A DNA stretch of 64,000 bases, taken from positions 1 through 64,000 of the forward strand of contig JADJSZ010000032.1 of NCBI GenBank assembly GCA_016711405.1. The letters run 5' to 3'. Each line of letters starts with the position of its first letter. Position 1 is the first letter of the stretch. The position numbers were made by a program, and so were the translations under genes. The notes below the pieces were generated by a model. That model was not told the DNA's origin, ran no database searches, and saw nothing but the letters and a program-made list of their open reading frames with translations. Below, one piece after another: positions 1-8,862 of the stretch. The stretch is from Candidatus Hadersleviella danica. GTDB taxonomy: Bacteria; Chloroflexota; Anaerolineae; Promineifilales; Promineifilaceae.

Positions 1-2250
1 AGTGCGTGATTTGGTGATTCGCACAGCCGAGGGTGGCGGTAATGGCGGTGCGCATTGTCAGCGAAGCGGTTAACGACTGTGCGAAGCGGATTGCCGCGCC
101 GAACAATTGGTATTTACCACAACGATTTTAGCGGCTGTCTTCACCGTGGCCGTGGCTACCCTGCTGGCCATCACCGTCACCCAGAGCATTGCTCGGCCGT
201 TGCCCAGCAACCAAGGGGCTGGGGCATGGGCGAATAGCAGTACCAAGCATCAAGTCCATCTGACAGGCCAAGATGAATTAGCTGCATATGGCCGTTTTTT
301 AACACAGGGAGCCCCCAACTCCCGGTTTGCGCGACCAACAAGCGGAAGCGTTGATTACCAAGCGCACGGCCGAACGTCACCGCCTCGCCCTGCAACTCGA
401 AACCAACATCGCCGTCGCCAAACACATCGCCTAACCCTGAACACAGACCAGTTGTTGGAGCAAGTAGCTGACATTATCTGCCAACGGTATGGCTATTATT
501 ACGTCGGCATCTTTTTACTGGATAAGCGGGCCAGCACATTCGCACTTCCAGCCAGCGCAGGGCAAGGATTTAACGGCCGCCTCCCCAAGAGCTGACTTTG
601 CGCGTGGGGCAAGGGGATTATCGGCTGGGTGGCGCGGCTTACGCAAACGGCCGCCCTCGTGCCCGATGTCTCGCAGGATATACGCTTCTACACCCTCTGG
701 AAAACACGGCCACACTCCCGCTCCGGCGCTCGCCCTGCCGCTCAAGGTGGGCGATGAGTTGCTAGGCGTGTTGGATATGCAGAAACGACAATTTGGATGC
801 GTTTTACGGCCGACCGAACTGCCCGTCTTCGAAGCCTTGGCCGACCAGTTAGACATCGCCCTGCGCACGCCACCCTATACCCCGGTGAACAAACCCAACG
901 CGCCTTGGCCGAAACGTTGCAACAGGTGGGCAAATCGCTGACCCAGCATCCTCAGTTAACGAGGTACTGAACTCTGTTCTCGATTATTTGGCTTCCATCA
1001 TTGCCCATGACGGGCGGCCGTGATGCTTCGGCATAGCACGGGTGGAGTTGTGGCGGCGCGGGGCTATGGCAAGGCGAGGGCCAGCGCCCCAACACCCGTG
1101 TGCCCATCGAAAGCGACGAAGAAGACAACGTTTTTGTGAAGATTTACAGCACCCAACCCCTTGGCCCGTTCCCAACGTGGAACACGAATACCCCGCGCGT
1201 GGAAACGGGGTGGAGGCCATTCGCAACCCCAGTTCGTGGCTGGGCTTGCCCGCTCATTCGCGAAAGCGAGGTCATTAGGATTCTTTCGATGGCGGCTGGA
1301 TGTGCGACCGTATACCGAAGCGGAAATTACAGTGGCGACAACATTTGCCGCCCAAGCGGCCGGCTCTCGAGACGCTCGTCTCTACGAGCGGAGTAAACGC
1401 TTTAGCCAGCAGATGGAGTACGGTGCAAAAACCGCACCCATGCCTTGCAGGAGGCGTATACCCAACTGGAACAACTGGATCGCACCAAATCAAGCTTTAC
1501 CATCATCGCCTCCACGAGTTGCGCACGCCGATTACGGTGCTGAAGAAGGTATAGCCAAATTTTGATGAATGACGCGGCCCGTGCAACCCGAGCAGAGTAC
1601 CACCAAAGCCTCGTTTGGCATTTACACGGGGTGCGGTGCGCTTGCACCATCGTGGATAGCATGTTGGATATGGCCAAGATAGACGGCCCGTACCTTAAAT
1701 CTACCCACGGGCCAGTTGCACCTCTTCGACCTCATCAACCGCGTTTTTAGCGATTTGCGGAATGACTTTCCAGCCAACGGCAACTCTCTCAGACCATTAC
1801 GCGAGGTGCAGGCGTTGCCCCCGCTGGGCCGGACGAGGACAGCCTGAAGAAAATCTTGTACCACCTGCTGGTGAATGCCATCAAATAACGCCCGACGGCG
1901 GCCAATTACCCGCTCGACGACCGAACATGGGCAGAAACCCCACCGAAATGGATTGGCCTGCCCGGCGTGGAAGTGAACCATCCAAGACACGGGCATTGGC
2001 ATTGACCCTGCCGACCAAGATTTAATTTTATGATTTTATCAGACGGGGGAAGTGGCTCTACACTCGACAGGGCAGATAAAATTTAAGGGAGGCAGGAGGG
2101 GCTGGATCAGCCATTACACGGGGGATTGTGCTGGCGCATCGCGGCCGTTTGTGGGTTGAAAGCGAAGGGCACGATGAGCAAAAGCTCCCCGGAAGCACGT
2201 TCCATGTCGTGTTGCCCCTGCGTCACGGGAAGTCAACTACTACCGGCTAA
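1..2250 (+). pseudogene. Decayed GAF/HAMP sensor histidine kinase
   Basis: Remains of a membrane sensor kinase, readable only by switching frame at least five times. In order one sees a transmembrane segment (TILAAVFTVAVATLLAITV, near 120-180) running into a HAMP-like stretch, a GAF domain (about 440-870), a second GAF-like region (about 1040-1400), a HisKA H-box (HELRTPITVLKK near 1515-1550), an N-box (KKILYHLLVNAIK near 1850-1887), a G1 box (DTGIGIDPADQD near 1987-2022) and a G2-like stretch (RGIVLAHRGRLWVES near 2113-2160). The last frame ends with TAA at 2248-2250, inside the terminal hairpin of the adjacent IS200 element, so the 3' end was probably replaced by the insertion. The upstream part may lie outside the window. 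Far more lesions than any other gene here, so this one is probably truly degraded. Confidence 0.75.
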
Positions 2251-2805
2251 AGCCGGTAGCTTGGAAAACGACTGAAAGTCGTCTGAAGGCATTATCCAAC
2301 GCTCTATGTTGACCCTATACTAAATTGATCATCAACATCTGTTATGCCCTCCTGCGATTCAATATACTGCTGAATTACCTCGTCCGTTACGTTACCACTA
2401 CTTGCTGCAAAATAGCCTCTGGCCCACAAGTGTTGTCCCCAAAATTGGCGACGTAACTCATTAAACTCCTGTAGCATTATCCGACTACTTCGACCTTTCA
2501 GTCGTTGCATTAGCTCGCTTACCGATACTTTCGGGGGCACTGATAGCAATAAATGCACATGATCTTTAGCGACATGACCACTCAAAATATAAATATCCAT
2601 TGTGGCACATGTTTGACGCACCAATTCACGCAATCGTTTGGCCACTTCCCTTAATACAGCTTTACGGTATTTGGTAGTCCAGACTACGTGGTACTTAATA
2701 TCGTAAACAGAGTGGGAACCTTTGCGATAACTCATGCTCTCAGTTTACAGCAAATCTATCGTGGGGTTAAAACGGCCTGCCTAAAGGCAGGGGCTTCAAC
2801 CCTAT
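2236..2805 (-). mobile_element. IS200-type insertion sequence
   Basis: Single-gene element with the IS200/IS605 layout: a Y1 transposase flanked by short hairpins rather than terminal inverted repeats. One end carries the perfect palindrome at 2240-2259 (CTACCGG-CTAAAG-CCGGTAG), the other the hairpin at 2776-2791 (CCTGCC-TAAA-GGCAGG). No tnpB. Exact cleavage sites cannot be fixed from the sequence alone; the boundaries given enclose both hairpins. It abuts the 3' end of the decayed kinase. Confidence 0.8.
2304..2735 (-). CDS. tnpA: IS200/IS605-family transposase (TnpA, Y1 HUH)
   Basis: 143 residues, the usual length for IS200 TnpA. The HUH metal motif is HVH at residues 59-61 (DHVHLLLSVPP) and the catalytic tyrosine is most likely Tyr124 in QQYIESQ. 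The start YDIKYHVVWTTKYRKAVL is typical of the family. The enzyme cuts and rejoins single-stranded DNA at hairpin-marked ends, using a 5'-phosphotyrosine intermediate. The reading frame is intact, all family residues are present and both subterminal hairpins survive, so the copy may be active. It contains no CGGCCG, unlike the host genes around it, which fits recent acquisition. Confidence 0.93.
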   Translation of the reverse strand: MSYRKGSHSVYDIKYHVVWTTKYRKAVLREVAKRLRELVRQTCATMDIYILSGHVAKDHVHLLLSVPPKVSVSELMQRLKGRSSRIMLQEFNELRRQFWGQHLWARGYFAASSGNVTDEVIQQYIESQEGITDVDDQFSIGST

Positions 2806-2812
2806 TTACAGA

Positions 2813-2880
2813 CAGTGAAAGTAAAGTGAGAAGTGAAACGTGAACGACTTCTCACCTTTCACCTTTTACTTCTCACTACT
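2813..2880. repeat. Intergenic inverted repeat, GTGAGAAGTGAAA word family
   Basis: Left arm iterates variants of GTGAAA/GTGAGAAGTG, right arm iterates CTTCTCAC/CTTTCACC; the arms pair to a long imperfect hairpin ending about 20 bases before the DUF4236 start. Related arms occur at 4931-4987 and 16364-16438. Confidence 0.75.
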
Positions 2881-2898
2881 TTCCCCAAGGATTTCCCC

Positions 2899-3336
2899 AT
2901 GTCATTTCGCTTTCGTCGTTCTATCAAAATCGCGCCGGGTATTCGGCTGAATGTGGGCAAAAATGGCCTCACAGGGTTGACCATTGGCACACGTGGCTTT
3001 TCGTTCACGCTGGGCAAAGAGGGCACGTATGCCAATGTGGGCTTGCCGGGTACGGGGCTTTCGTATCGCAGTAAGTTGGGCGCGGGCTGGTCGGCCGTCT
3101 CTCGCCCAGACCCCATCCCCCAAGAAGAGACCGAATTTTCGCTGACCCTTGAAAAAGATGGCACAGTGAGTTATTGGGACACGGCCGAAAAACCGCTCAC
3201 CCCCACCCAAATAGAGCGGGTGCAAAAGGAAAACCGCCCCAGCATTGAGGCGTGGCTCCACGAACAGGCACAGGCTTACAATGCCGCCTCGGCCGCCCTG
3301 CTCAACCTGCACCACACCACCCCCTGCTCCCGATGA
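2899..3336 (+). CDS. DUF4236 protein, N-terminal part (frameshifted)
   Basis: Opens with MSFRFRRSIKIAPGIRLNVG followed by GLTGLTIGTRGFSFTLGKEGTYANVGLPGTG, the hallmark of the DUF4236 family (about 55 residues, function unknown, usually the N-terminus of small bacterial proteins). The ATG at 2899 is chosen because the domain starts exactly there; no clear Shine-Dalgarno is visible, only GGAT. The remaining part (about residues 60-135) is a linker with a repeated-looking Glu-rich stretch. The frame ends at 3336, but homologous-looking sequence continues in another frame from about 3320-3335 (a C-rich stretch near 3318-3325), so this is half of one gene of about 350 codons. Confidence 0.7.
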   Translation: MSFRFRRSIKIAPGIRLNVGKNGLTGLTIGTRGFSFTLGKEGTYANVGLPGTGLSYRSKLGAGWSAVSRPDPIPQEETEFSLTLEKDGTVSYWDTAEKPLTPTQIERVQKENRPSIEAWLHEQAQAYNAASAALLNLHHTTPCSR

Positions 3337-3949
3337 CGAACTCGACCGCACCGATTATGGCGCACAGGGAAGCCATATCTCGGCCGAACAGTGGGCACGT
3401 ATCACGGCCGCTTACGACAGCGCCCTCGACCACGAGCGGGAGGCGATGCAAGATTTGCTGACGGCCGTTTTTGGCGTGCTTCTCTGGCCCCGCGAAACCA
3501 ATATCTCGTTTGAGTTGGCCGAGGATGGCGAAACTGTCTGGCTGGATGTGGATTTGCCCGAAATTGAGGAGTTGCCCAGCCAAACAGCGGCCGTGAACAA
3601 GCGCGAATTGCGTGTGTCCTTCAAAGAACGCTCGGCCACCCAACTGCGCCGCGACTACGCCCAACACGTCCACGCCGTCGGCTTTCGGCTCATCGGCGAG
3701 GTGTTTACCTGTTTGCCCACAGTGCAAACGGTAATCTGTTCCGCCTTTTCCCAGCGCGTTAGCCAGCAAACGGGGCACATGGGCGATGAGTATTTGTACA
3801 GTGTGCGCGTCGGCCGTGGCCAGTGGGAGCGGCTCAACTTCGCCAACCTCGGCCAACTCGATGTCGTCGCCTGTTTCGCCCAATTTGAACTGCGCCGCAC
3901 CCTCAACGCCCACGCTTACCTCAAACCAATTGACCCGTTTGAGCGGTAA
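3332..3949 (+). CDS. DUF4236 protein, C-terminal part after frameshift
   Basis: Continuation of the DUF4236 gene in a second frame, with no start codon of its own at the junction. It reads DDELDRTDYGAQGSHISAEQ and runs to TAA at 3949 as a soluble mixed alpha/beta region ending with LKPIDPFER. No known domain is recognised. The normal host composition (many CGGCCG words) and lack of stops argue that the gene is functional and that one base was lost or gained near 3320 rather than that it decayed. Confidence 0.6.
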   Translation, partial: DDELDRTDYGAQGSHISAEQWARITAAYDSALDHEREAMQDLLTAVFGVLLWPRETNISFELAEDGETVWLDVDLPEIEELPSQTAAVNKRELRVSFKERSATQLRRDYAQHVHAVGFRLIGEVFTCLPTVQTVICSAFSQRVSQQTGHMGDEYLYSVRVGRGQWERLNFANLGQLDVVACFAQFELRRTLNAHAYLKPIDPFER

Positions 3950-4059
3950 ATGCGCTCCCACTTAGCTTTTGTTTAGACAATCGCCCTACCATAACAACGT
4001 GGTTGGCTCACCAACCCATCCAAAATCCAAAATCTAAAATCCAAAATCAGGAGATTGTT

Positions 4060-4521
4060 ATGTTCCAAATTGGCGATACCGCCCCCGACTTTGAACTGCT
4101 CAACGACGAAGGGCAACCCACCAAATTATCCGATTTGCGCGGCCGTCGCGTCGTCCTCTTCTTTTACCCCAAGGCAGACACGCCCGGATGCACCACCCAA
4201 GCGTGTGGCCTACGCGATAACTTCCCCCTCTTCCAAGAACACAACGCCACCGTGCTAGGGGTCAGCCCCGACAGCGTAGCCGATTTGGCCAAGTGGCGCA
4301 CCAAGCAAAACTTGCCCTACAACTTGCTCAGCGACCCCGAGCATAGCACGGCCGAAGCGTATGGGGTGTGGGGCGAGAAGAGCATGTATGGCAAAACCTA
4401 CTTTGGCATCATCCGCAGTCACTTTGTCATCGCGGCCGATGGCACGTTTGAGGATGTGCAGGTCAAAGTTAGCCCACAAGATAGCATTGCCCGCGCCGTG
4501 AAGGTGGCGGCTGGGGTGTAG
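4060..4521 (+). CDS. bcp: Peroxiredoxin, Bcp/PrxQ type
   Basis: 153 residues. Thiol peroxidase reducing hydrogen and organic peroxides with electrons from thioredoxin, in the cytoplasm. The AhpC/TSA fold is visible from GDTAPDFEL (residues 4-12); the peroxidatic cysteine lies in ADTPGCTTQACGLRD, with the resolving cysteine five residues later (CxxxxC), the PrxQ/Bcp arrangement. Length is typical. The ATG at 4060 follows AGGAG with good spacing; an upstream in-frame start would add 19 residues encoded by an iterated TCCAAAATC tract and is unlikely. Monocistronic: a hairpin repeat and then the asd leader follow. Confidence 0.93.
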   Translation: MFQIGDTAPDFELLNDEGQPTKLSDLRGRRVVLFFYPKADTPGCTTQACGLRDNFPLFQEHNATVLGVSPDSVADLAKWRTKQNLPYNLLSDPEHSTAEAYGVWGEKSMYGKTYFGIIRSHFVIAADGTFEDVQVKVSPQDSIARAVKVAAGV

Positions 4522-4523
4522 GA

Positions 4524-4596
4524 GGTTACTGGTTATTCGTTATTGGTTATTGGGTACTGGCGCGACCAATAACGAATAACCCAATAACGAGTAACT
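4524..4596. repeat. Intergenic inverted repeat, GTTATTGGTTATT word family
   Basis: Left arm iterates GGTTATTCGTTATT/GGTTATTGGGTA, right arm iterates CCAATAACGAATAACCC/AATAACGAGTAAC. The arms are complementary and share words with repeats at 11812, 41618, 54036, 55543 and 56563. Confidence 0.8.
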
Positions 4597-4602
4597 CGCC
4601 CC

Positions 4603-4630
4603 TTGACATCTTCCCCGCCCTTTTTATAAT
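4603..4630 (+). promoter_or_regulatory. Sigma-70-type promoter of the asd leader
   Basis: Consensus TTGACA at 4603-4608 and consensus TATAAT at 4625-4630, separated by 16 bp. It lies directly upstream of the T-box leader and downstream of a hairpin repeat. Confidence 0.8.
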
Positions 4631-4729
4631 TCCCCACACAACCATCCATATCCCCAACACGTTGAGCGGGACGAGTAAGGATTGAGACCTTGCACAGTCA
4701 TAATCTGGCATTTTGTCTATTGGCTTAAT

Positions 4730-4774
4730 GGTGTATTCGTGTATTGCCATATACCAGTACACCAATACACAAAT
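4730..4774. repeat. Simple-word inverted repeat inside T-box stem I
   Basis: GGTGTATTCGTGTATTG pairs with CCAATACACAAATA across a short loop. Built like the other intergenic hairpins, it forms an apical extension of stem I of the asd T-box leader. Confidence 0.65.
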
Positions 4775-4930
4775 AAACCAAGCCATGATACGGTCCCAGA
4801 GAGTGTGGCAGATGCTGAAAGCCACACAGCCAGATACTCCCCAAAACCCCCCGCGAGTGGCGGGATGAAACGCCCCACGGCCGAGTATTCCCCCCCGTCT
4901 GGCCCCGTTATCGGCCCCAACGAGGATACC

Positions 4931-4987
4931 GTTGTGAGAAATGAGAGGTGAAAGGTAAAAAGTGAGAGGTAAGAAGTCTCGCTCATC
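4931..4987. repeat. Simple-word repeat in the T-box linker
   Basis: Iterated GAGAGGTGAAAGGTAAAAAG and GTGAGAGGTAAGAAG units with a short partly complementary right side, lying between the AGAGAG/stem III part and the antiterminator of the asd leader. Belongs with the repeats at 2813 and 16364. Confidence 0.55.
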
Positions 4988-5048
4988 TCCAGTCCCTCAT
5001 CCTTCCCCCCAACGTGTCAAAGATTGGGTGGAACCGCGATAAAAAACC

Positions 5049-5084
5049 GCCATCGCCCCAATTTGTGGGCGGTGGCTTTTTTTT
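5049..5084 (+). terminator. Rho-independent terminator of the asd T-box
   Basis: Stem GCCATCGCCC(C)A against TGGGCGGTGGC (5066-5076) with a short loop and a run of eight T (5077-5084). It overlaps the mutually exclusive antiterminator formed with the T-box sequence. Confidence 0.85.
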
Positions 5085-5088
5085 CGCC

Positions 5089-5153
5089 ATAAGCTGTAAG
5101 CCATAAGCCCGTAAGCAATCTGGCTTATGGCTTATGGCTTATGGCTTACGGCT
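5089..5153. repeat. Intergenic inverted repeat, TAAGCCATAAGCC word family
   Basis: Left arm AAGCTGTAAGCCATAAGCC, right arm four iterations of GGCTTATGGCTTATG/GGCTTACGG. It ends just before the AAAGGAG ribosome binding site of asd; a related half-arm is at 58103-58128. Confidence 0.75.
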
Positions 5154-5170
5154 TCAAAGGAGATACAACC

Positions 5171-6241
5171 ATGAGTAACCAAAAGATACCTGTTGGGATT
5201 TTGGCCGCCACGGGCGCGGTGGGGCAACGATTTGTGCAACTGCTGGTGAACCATCCGTGGTTCGAGATTGCGGCCGTGACAGGCTCGGCGCGCACGGTGG
5301 GGCGGCCGTATGGCGAAGGGGTCAATTGGCTCCTCGATGGGGATGTGCCCGAGAACATAGCGCGGATGATTGTCTTGCCGACGGAGCCGGGGGCGCATTT
5401 AGATGTGCCCGTGCTCTTTTCGGCCCTGCCCACGGCCGAGGCCAAAGAGCTAGAACCGCTCTTTGCGGCCGCTGGCTACGCCGTCCTCACCAACGCCTCC
5501 CCCTATCGGATGGATCCCTATGTCCCCCTGCTCATCCCCGAGGTGAACCCCGACCACAGCCAACTGATCCCCTACCAACAAGCCCAATATGGGTGGCAAG
5601 GGTTTTTGGTGGCCAACGCCAACTGCTCCACGACGAGCATTGTCTTGCCCATGCAAATTTTGCACCAAGCGTATGGGCTGGAATCGGCCGTGGTCGTGAC
5701 CATGCAAGCCATTTCGGGGGCGGGCTACCCCGGCGTGGCCTCGCTGGACATTATGGACAATGTGATTCCGCACATTGGCGGGGAAGATGGCAAGTTGGAG
5801 ACGGAGCCGCGCAAACTGTGCGGCCGTTTTGCCGCTGGCCAAATCGAGCTGGCCGATTTTGTGGTCAGTGCCCAAGCCAACCGCGTGCCCGTGATAGACG
5901 GCCATTTGGGCAGTGTGTCGGTGAAGTTGCGCGAGAAGGCCACGGCCGAGCAAGCCATCGCCCTCTTCCAAAACTGGCAACCCGACCCATTGGTGCGCCA
6001 GTTGCCGAGTATGCCCGAGAAGGTGTTTATTTATCGGGCGGAGGAAAATCGGCCGCAACCCCGGCTCGACCGCAACGCGGGCAATGGGTTGGCATGGACG
6101 GTGGGCAAGGTGCGGCCGTGTCCTGTCAACCACATTCGCTTTATGGCCATTACGCACAACACCCTGCGCGGTGCGGCCAGCGGCTCGGTGCTAAATGCGG
6201 AGTTGTTGGTGTTGCAGGGGTTTATTAAAGATAGAGGGTAG
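5171..6241 (+). CDS. asd: Aspartate-semialdehyde dehydrogenase
   Basis: 356 residues. Reduces aspartyl phosphate with NADPH to aspartate semialdehyde, the branch point to threonine, methionine, lysine and diaminopimelate. The Rossmann start VGILAATGAVGQRFVQLL binds NADPH; the catalytic cysteine lies in VANANCSTTSIVLPMQ (about residue 155); HIR near the C-terminus carries substrate-binding residues. The overall pattern (GAxGxxGQ, long central insertion with IPHIGGEDGKLETEP) matches the archaeal/fungal-type enzyme. The ATG at 5171 follows AAAGGAG at a spacing of about 7. Expression is governed by the T-box leader upstream, so supply of an aspartate-family amino acid is sensed through its tRNA. 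Confidence 0.93.
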   Translation: MSNQKIPVGILAATGAVGQRFVQLLVNHPWFEIAAVTGSARTVGRPYGEGVNWLLDGDVPENIARMIVLPTEPGAHLDVPVLFSALPTAEAKELEPLFAAAGYAVLTNASPYRMDPYVPLLIPEVNPDHSQLIPYQQAQYGWQGFLVANANCSTTSIVLPMQILHQAYGLESAVVVTMQAISGAGYPGVASLDIMDNVIPHIGGEDGKLETEPRKLCGRFAAGQIELADFVVSAQANRVPVIDGHLGSVSVKLREKATAEQAIALFQNWQPDPLVRQLPSMPEKVFIYRAEENRPQPRLDRNAGNGLAWTVGKVRPCPVNHIRFMAITHNTLRGAASGSVLNAELLVLQGFIKDRG

Positions 6242-6321
6242 AGATAGAGATAGAGATAGAGGGGGTACGAGTTGGTTCATGTCTTGTGTTTCCTCTATCT
6301 CTATCTCCCGTCTCTATCTCC
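6232..6321. repeat. Intergenic inverted repeat, AGATAGAG word family
   Basis: Left arm of five AGATAGAG-type units, right arm of CTCTATCTCTATCTC units. The loop (GTACGAGTTGGTTCATG) is the reverse complement of the loop found in the copies at 12168, 39441, 60728 and 63932, so this copy is inverted relative to them. Confidence 0.85.
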
Positions 6322-6329
6322 CCCCACCC

Positions 6330-8009
6330 ATGCCCCACCTCATTAAATTCATATCCCTCCTCGCCTTTGTTGGGTTCATTCTGGCCGCGTGTACGCCTGC
6401 GGCGAGGCCAACCCCACCGCCACCTGTGCTTGTTGTGGCAACGGCCGCCGCTCCCACGGCCGCCCCCTCCCCCACACCAACCCTGCCCCCACCCACGGCC
6501 GAGCCATCTTCCACACCCTTTGTGCCCACGGCCGTACCCGAGCCGCCCCCATCCCCCACGCCCATCCCCACCCCGGCCTGTCTTTCCCCTGCCCCCGACC
6601 TGTGGGGCAAATGGTGTTTTGAGGCAAACCTGTTTATCCATCCCCTTGCCCTCGACCAGCACGAGGGCGTTTTTTACCTACTCGATGGCGGCCGTCTTCT
6701 GGCCCTCTCTGAAAACGCCCCCCCGACGACTTTGCTGGCGCCGAACGAGGTGATTAGCGGCACAACCGTCATGGAACCGCTGGATTTGGTGGCAGGGCCA
6801 GCGGGGGTGTTGGTGCTGGATAGGGTGGGAGATGTGTATCGGTATGAACCAGCCACGGCCGCGTGGTCGCTGGATAGATACGGCCGTCCCAGTGGCACCA
6901 CCGCCACCCATTACTACATCGCCCTCGAGACGGTGGAGCAAGACCGTTACCTGCTCGATGCCAGCTACCAATATGGCTTCCGCTACCAAGTGGGGGCGGG
7001 GGCAACCCCCGACAGGGGCTGGTTGTTGCCCAGCGATGAAACGCTGGTGGATATGGCTCTGTGGCGCACGGCCGAGGGGGTTTCCCACGCCTATGTGCTG
7101 ATGGAAAACAGGGCCAACGCCACGGCGCGGCTCGTTTTTTACGAGGCGGGGCAAGAAGTGAGCGATTTTGTGGCGGCCGATTTGCGCCAGCCGCGCCAAG
7201 TGCGGGCAACCAGCACGGCCGTCTATGTGCTAGACTATGCGGGCGCACGGCTGACCCAATTCGACCCACGCACAGGAGAAATCGTGGCGGAAATCCCATT
7301 GCCCATTACCGTTTCCGCCTTTTGGGTGAGCGGGGATGGGGCGGAGTTGGTGTTGGCGGGGCGGGATGCGCTCTATTTTTGGCAACGGCCGCAAACAACG
7401 CAGTGGCTGACAGGCGGCACACCGCTGGTGGGGTCACAACCCCACGACCCTGAGTTGTGGCGTGCCCTTGCCCCCCGTTTATGGCCCGTGCAAGGGGCAC
7501 AACTCCCCCGCAGAGAAAACCAAATGCCCGGTGCGCCGCGCCATTATCGGTTGGGGGTGCATGGTGGGGTCGATTTTTACTGGAGTGCGGGCAAAGAGGT
7601 GCGGGCGGCGGCCGATGGCCTCATCATTCGTGCGACCCACGATTACACCCAGCCCACCCCAAGGGTGTATGACGACCAGCGCGAAGCGTCGCTGGCGGCG
7701 GGTTACACACCGCCCGATGCGCTCGATTTTTATCGCGGCCGTCAGCTTTGGATTGCCTACGGAGATGGCACCGTGGGGCGATACGCGCACCTGCAAGGAA
7801 TTGACCCAGATTTGCAGGTGGGGGATGTGGTCACACAAGGGCAGGTGGTGGGCTGGGTGGGCAATTCGGGCACGCCCGCCTCGGAAGAGAGCGAGACGGA
7901 GGATGCTCATTTGCATTATGAGGTGTGGCTGGGGGAGGCATACTCGCTGGGGCAGTTTATTCGGCCGAGCGAGGCTCGGGATTGGTTCGCAGAGTTATTT
8001 GGGGAGTGA
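6330..8009 (+). CDS. M23-family peptidase lipoprotein
   Basis: 559 residues. Probable murein-type endopeptidase or inactive scaffold anchored on the outer face of the membrane. A signal peptide ends in a lipobox (FILAAC, Cys at about residue 21), followed by a Pro/Thr linker to about residue 95. The middle (about 100-400) reads like a beta-propeller (repeated AVYVLDYAGARLTQFD-type blades). The C-terminal M23 domain carries HGGVDF (first metal His and Asp), the central RYAHLQ and the HLHYE metal motif. Start chosen at 6330 because the signal peptide begins there; an upstream in-frame start falls within asd. Stand-alone gene between hairpin repeats. Confidence 0.85.
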   Translation: MPHLIKFISLLAFVGFILAACTPAARPTPPPPVLVVATAAAPTAAPSPTPTLPPPTAEPSSTPFVPTAVPEPPPSPTPIPTPACLSPAPDLWGKWCFEANLFIHPLALDQHEGVFYLLDGGRLLALSENAPPTTLLAPNEVISGTTVMEPLDLVAGPAGVLVLDRVGDVYRYEPATAAWSLDRYGRPSGTTATHYYIALETVEQDRYLLDASYQYGFRYQVGAGATPDRGWLLPSDETLVDMALWRTAEGVSHAYVLMENRANATARLVFYEAGQEVSDFVAADLRQPRQVRATSTAVYVLDYAGARLTQFDPRTGEIVAEIPLPITVSAFWVSGDGAELVLAGRDALYFWQRPQTTQWLTGGTPLVGSQPHDPELWRALAPRLWPVQGAQLPRRENQMPGAPRHYRLGVHGGVDFYWSAGKEVRAAADGLIIRATHDYTQPTPRVYDDQREASLAAGYTPPDALDFYRGRQLWIAYGDGTVGRYAHLQGIDPDLQVGDVVTQGQVVGWVGNSGTPASEESETEDAHLHYEVWLGEAYSLGQFIRPSEARDWFAELFGE

Positions 8010-8283
8010 TGAATTGACAAGCGGCAATGGATAATTGACAATGGGTGTGGTTCATCTGAGTTGGTTGATTACCTCGACCTGCGGGGTTTCCCAAACCCCA
8101 TAGGTCTAACCCACAGAATACCAAACCTAGAGGGTCTTGAAGACCCCACAGGTAATCTCCACATTCCAACCAAGACTTTGGACCGGCATTCGAAATTCGT
8201 GTCTAAAAAAGAATCTCTCATAAACGATTTTCAACTCAAATGAACCACACCCATTTCTCCCAATCTCCCCAAATTCCAATCTT
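8010..8283. repeat. Gene-free stretch with two similar hairpins
   Basis: About 270 bases with no credible gene. It contains two tandem hairpins of one design: GACCT..GGGGTTT/AAACCCC..AGGTC (8076-8106) and ACCT..GGGTCT/AGACCC..AGGT (8125-8153). The same design recurs at 22114-22146. Neither has a T-run, so they look like repeat elements and not terminators. Confidence 0.6.
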
Positions 8284-8724
8284 ATGGCTACTCACAACCA
8301 ATCCGATTCTTGTTCTGACCGCATGACACAGGGTTGCACATGGGCCTTGCTCAATTTGATGGCTCTCGTTTTCTTTGGGGTGGCGGGCTATTTTGGCTGG
8401 CAAAGCTGGGAGCTAACCCAAAATGGGGAAACGACAACGGGGGTGGTGGTGGGGCTGGATGAGTCGGATTCGGATGGAAGTACTGTTTATGCCCCCATTG
8501 TGGAGTATGTGGCGGCCGACCAGCGACACACCTACAGCAGTTCCAACTACAGTTCCCCACCCAGCTATGCCGTGGGCGATGAGGTGGAATTGCTATACGA
8601 CCCGGCCGACCCCAAACAGGTGGTGATTAATAGCTGGCTCGAGTTGTGGGGTCTGACAGTGGGGATGCTCTTGGGGGGGGTAATCACCTTTGTGGTGGTC
8701 AACATCTTCTTTTGGCGGAGATAA
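8284..8724 (+). CDS. DUF3592 membrane protein
   Basis: 146 residues. Two transmembrane segments (about 19-40 and 118-140) flank an extracytoplasmic domain. The domain pattern TTGVVVGLDESDSDGSTVYAPIVEYVAADQRHTY then YAVGDEVELLYDPADPKQVVIN is that of DUF3592, a family of unknown function. The N-terminus is Cys/Ser rich. No good Shine-Dalgarno precedes the ATG, but the first membrane segment follows closely, so the start is plausible. Stand-alone; function not known. Confidence 0.8.
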   Translation: MATHNQSDSCSDRMTQGCTWALLNLMALVFFGVAGYFGWQSWELTQNGETTTGVVVGLDESDSDGSTVYAPIVEYVAADQRHTYSSSNYSSPPSYAVGDEVELLYDPADPKQVVINSWLELWGLTVGMLLGGVITFVVVNIFFWRR

Positions 8725-8862
8725 ATCGCGCAATCATTCATCTGCCTCTTCCAACACGCTCGGGGTAGGAGTACAATGAAGCTACCATTGTTACTCCGTC
8801 ACAGCCCTGAAACGGCTGATAAGCTGACAAGCTGAAATACGAACCAGCTCATAAGAGGATTT

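Larger units (their letters stand above)
4637..5084 (+). promoter_or_regulatory. T-box riboswitch upstream of asd
   Basis: A tRNA-sensing transcription attenuator. Stem I closes by GGGAC (4668-4672) pairing with GTCCC (4793-4797), with ACGAGTAAG on its 5' side; an AGAGAG segment and a hairpin (GTGTGGC / GCCACAC) follow at 4797-4828; the conserved T-box TGGAACCGCG is at 5029-5038, followed by the terminator. An uncharged cognate tRNA would stabilise the antiterminator and switch on asd. The specifier codon cannot be read with certainty; ATG at 4785-4787 on the 3' side of the specifier loop is one candidate (methionine). The leader is about 450 nt, longer than usual, because two simple-word hairpins (4730-4774 and 4931-4987) are lodged in it. 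Confidence 0.85.

Noticed and set aside
8061..8243. A 60-codon frame in the 8010-8283 gap
   Set aside because: It reads straight through two palindromes and has no ribosome binding site; the text has no protein-like pattern.
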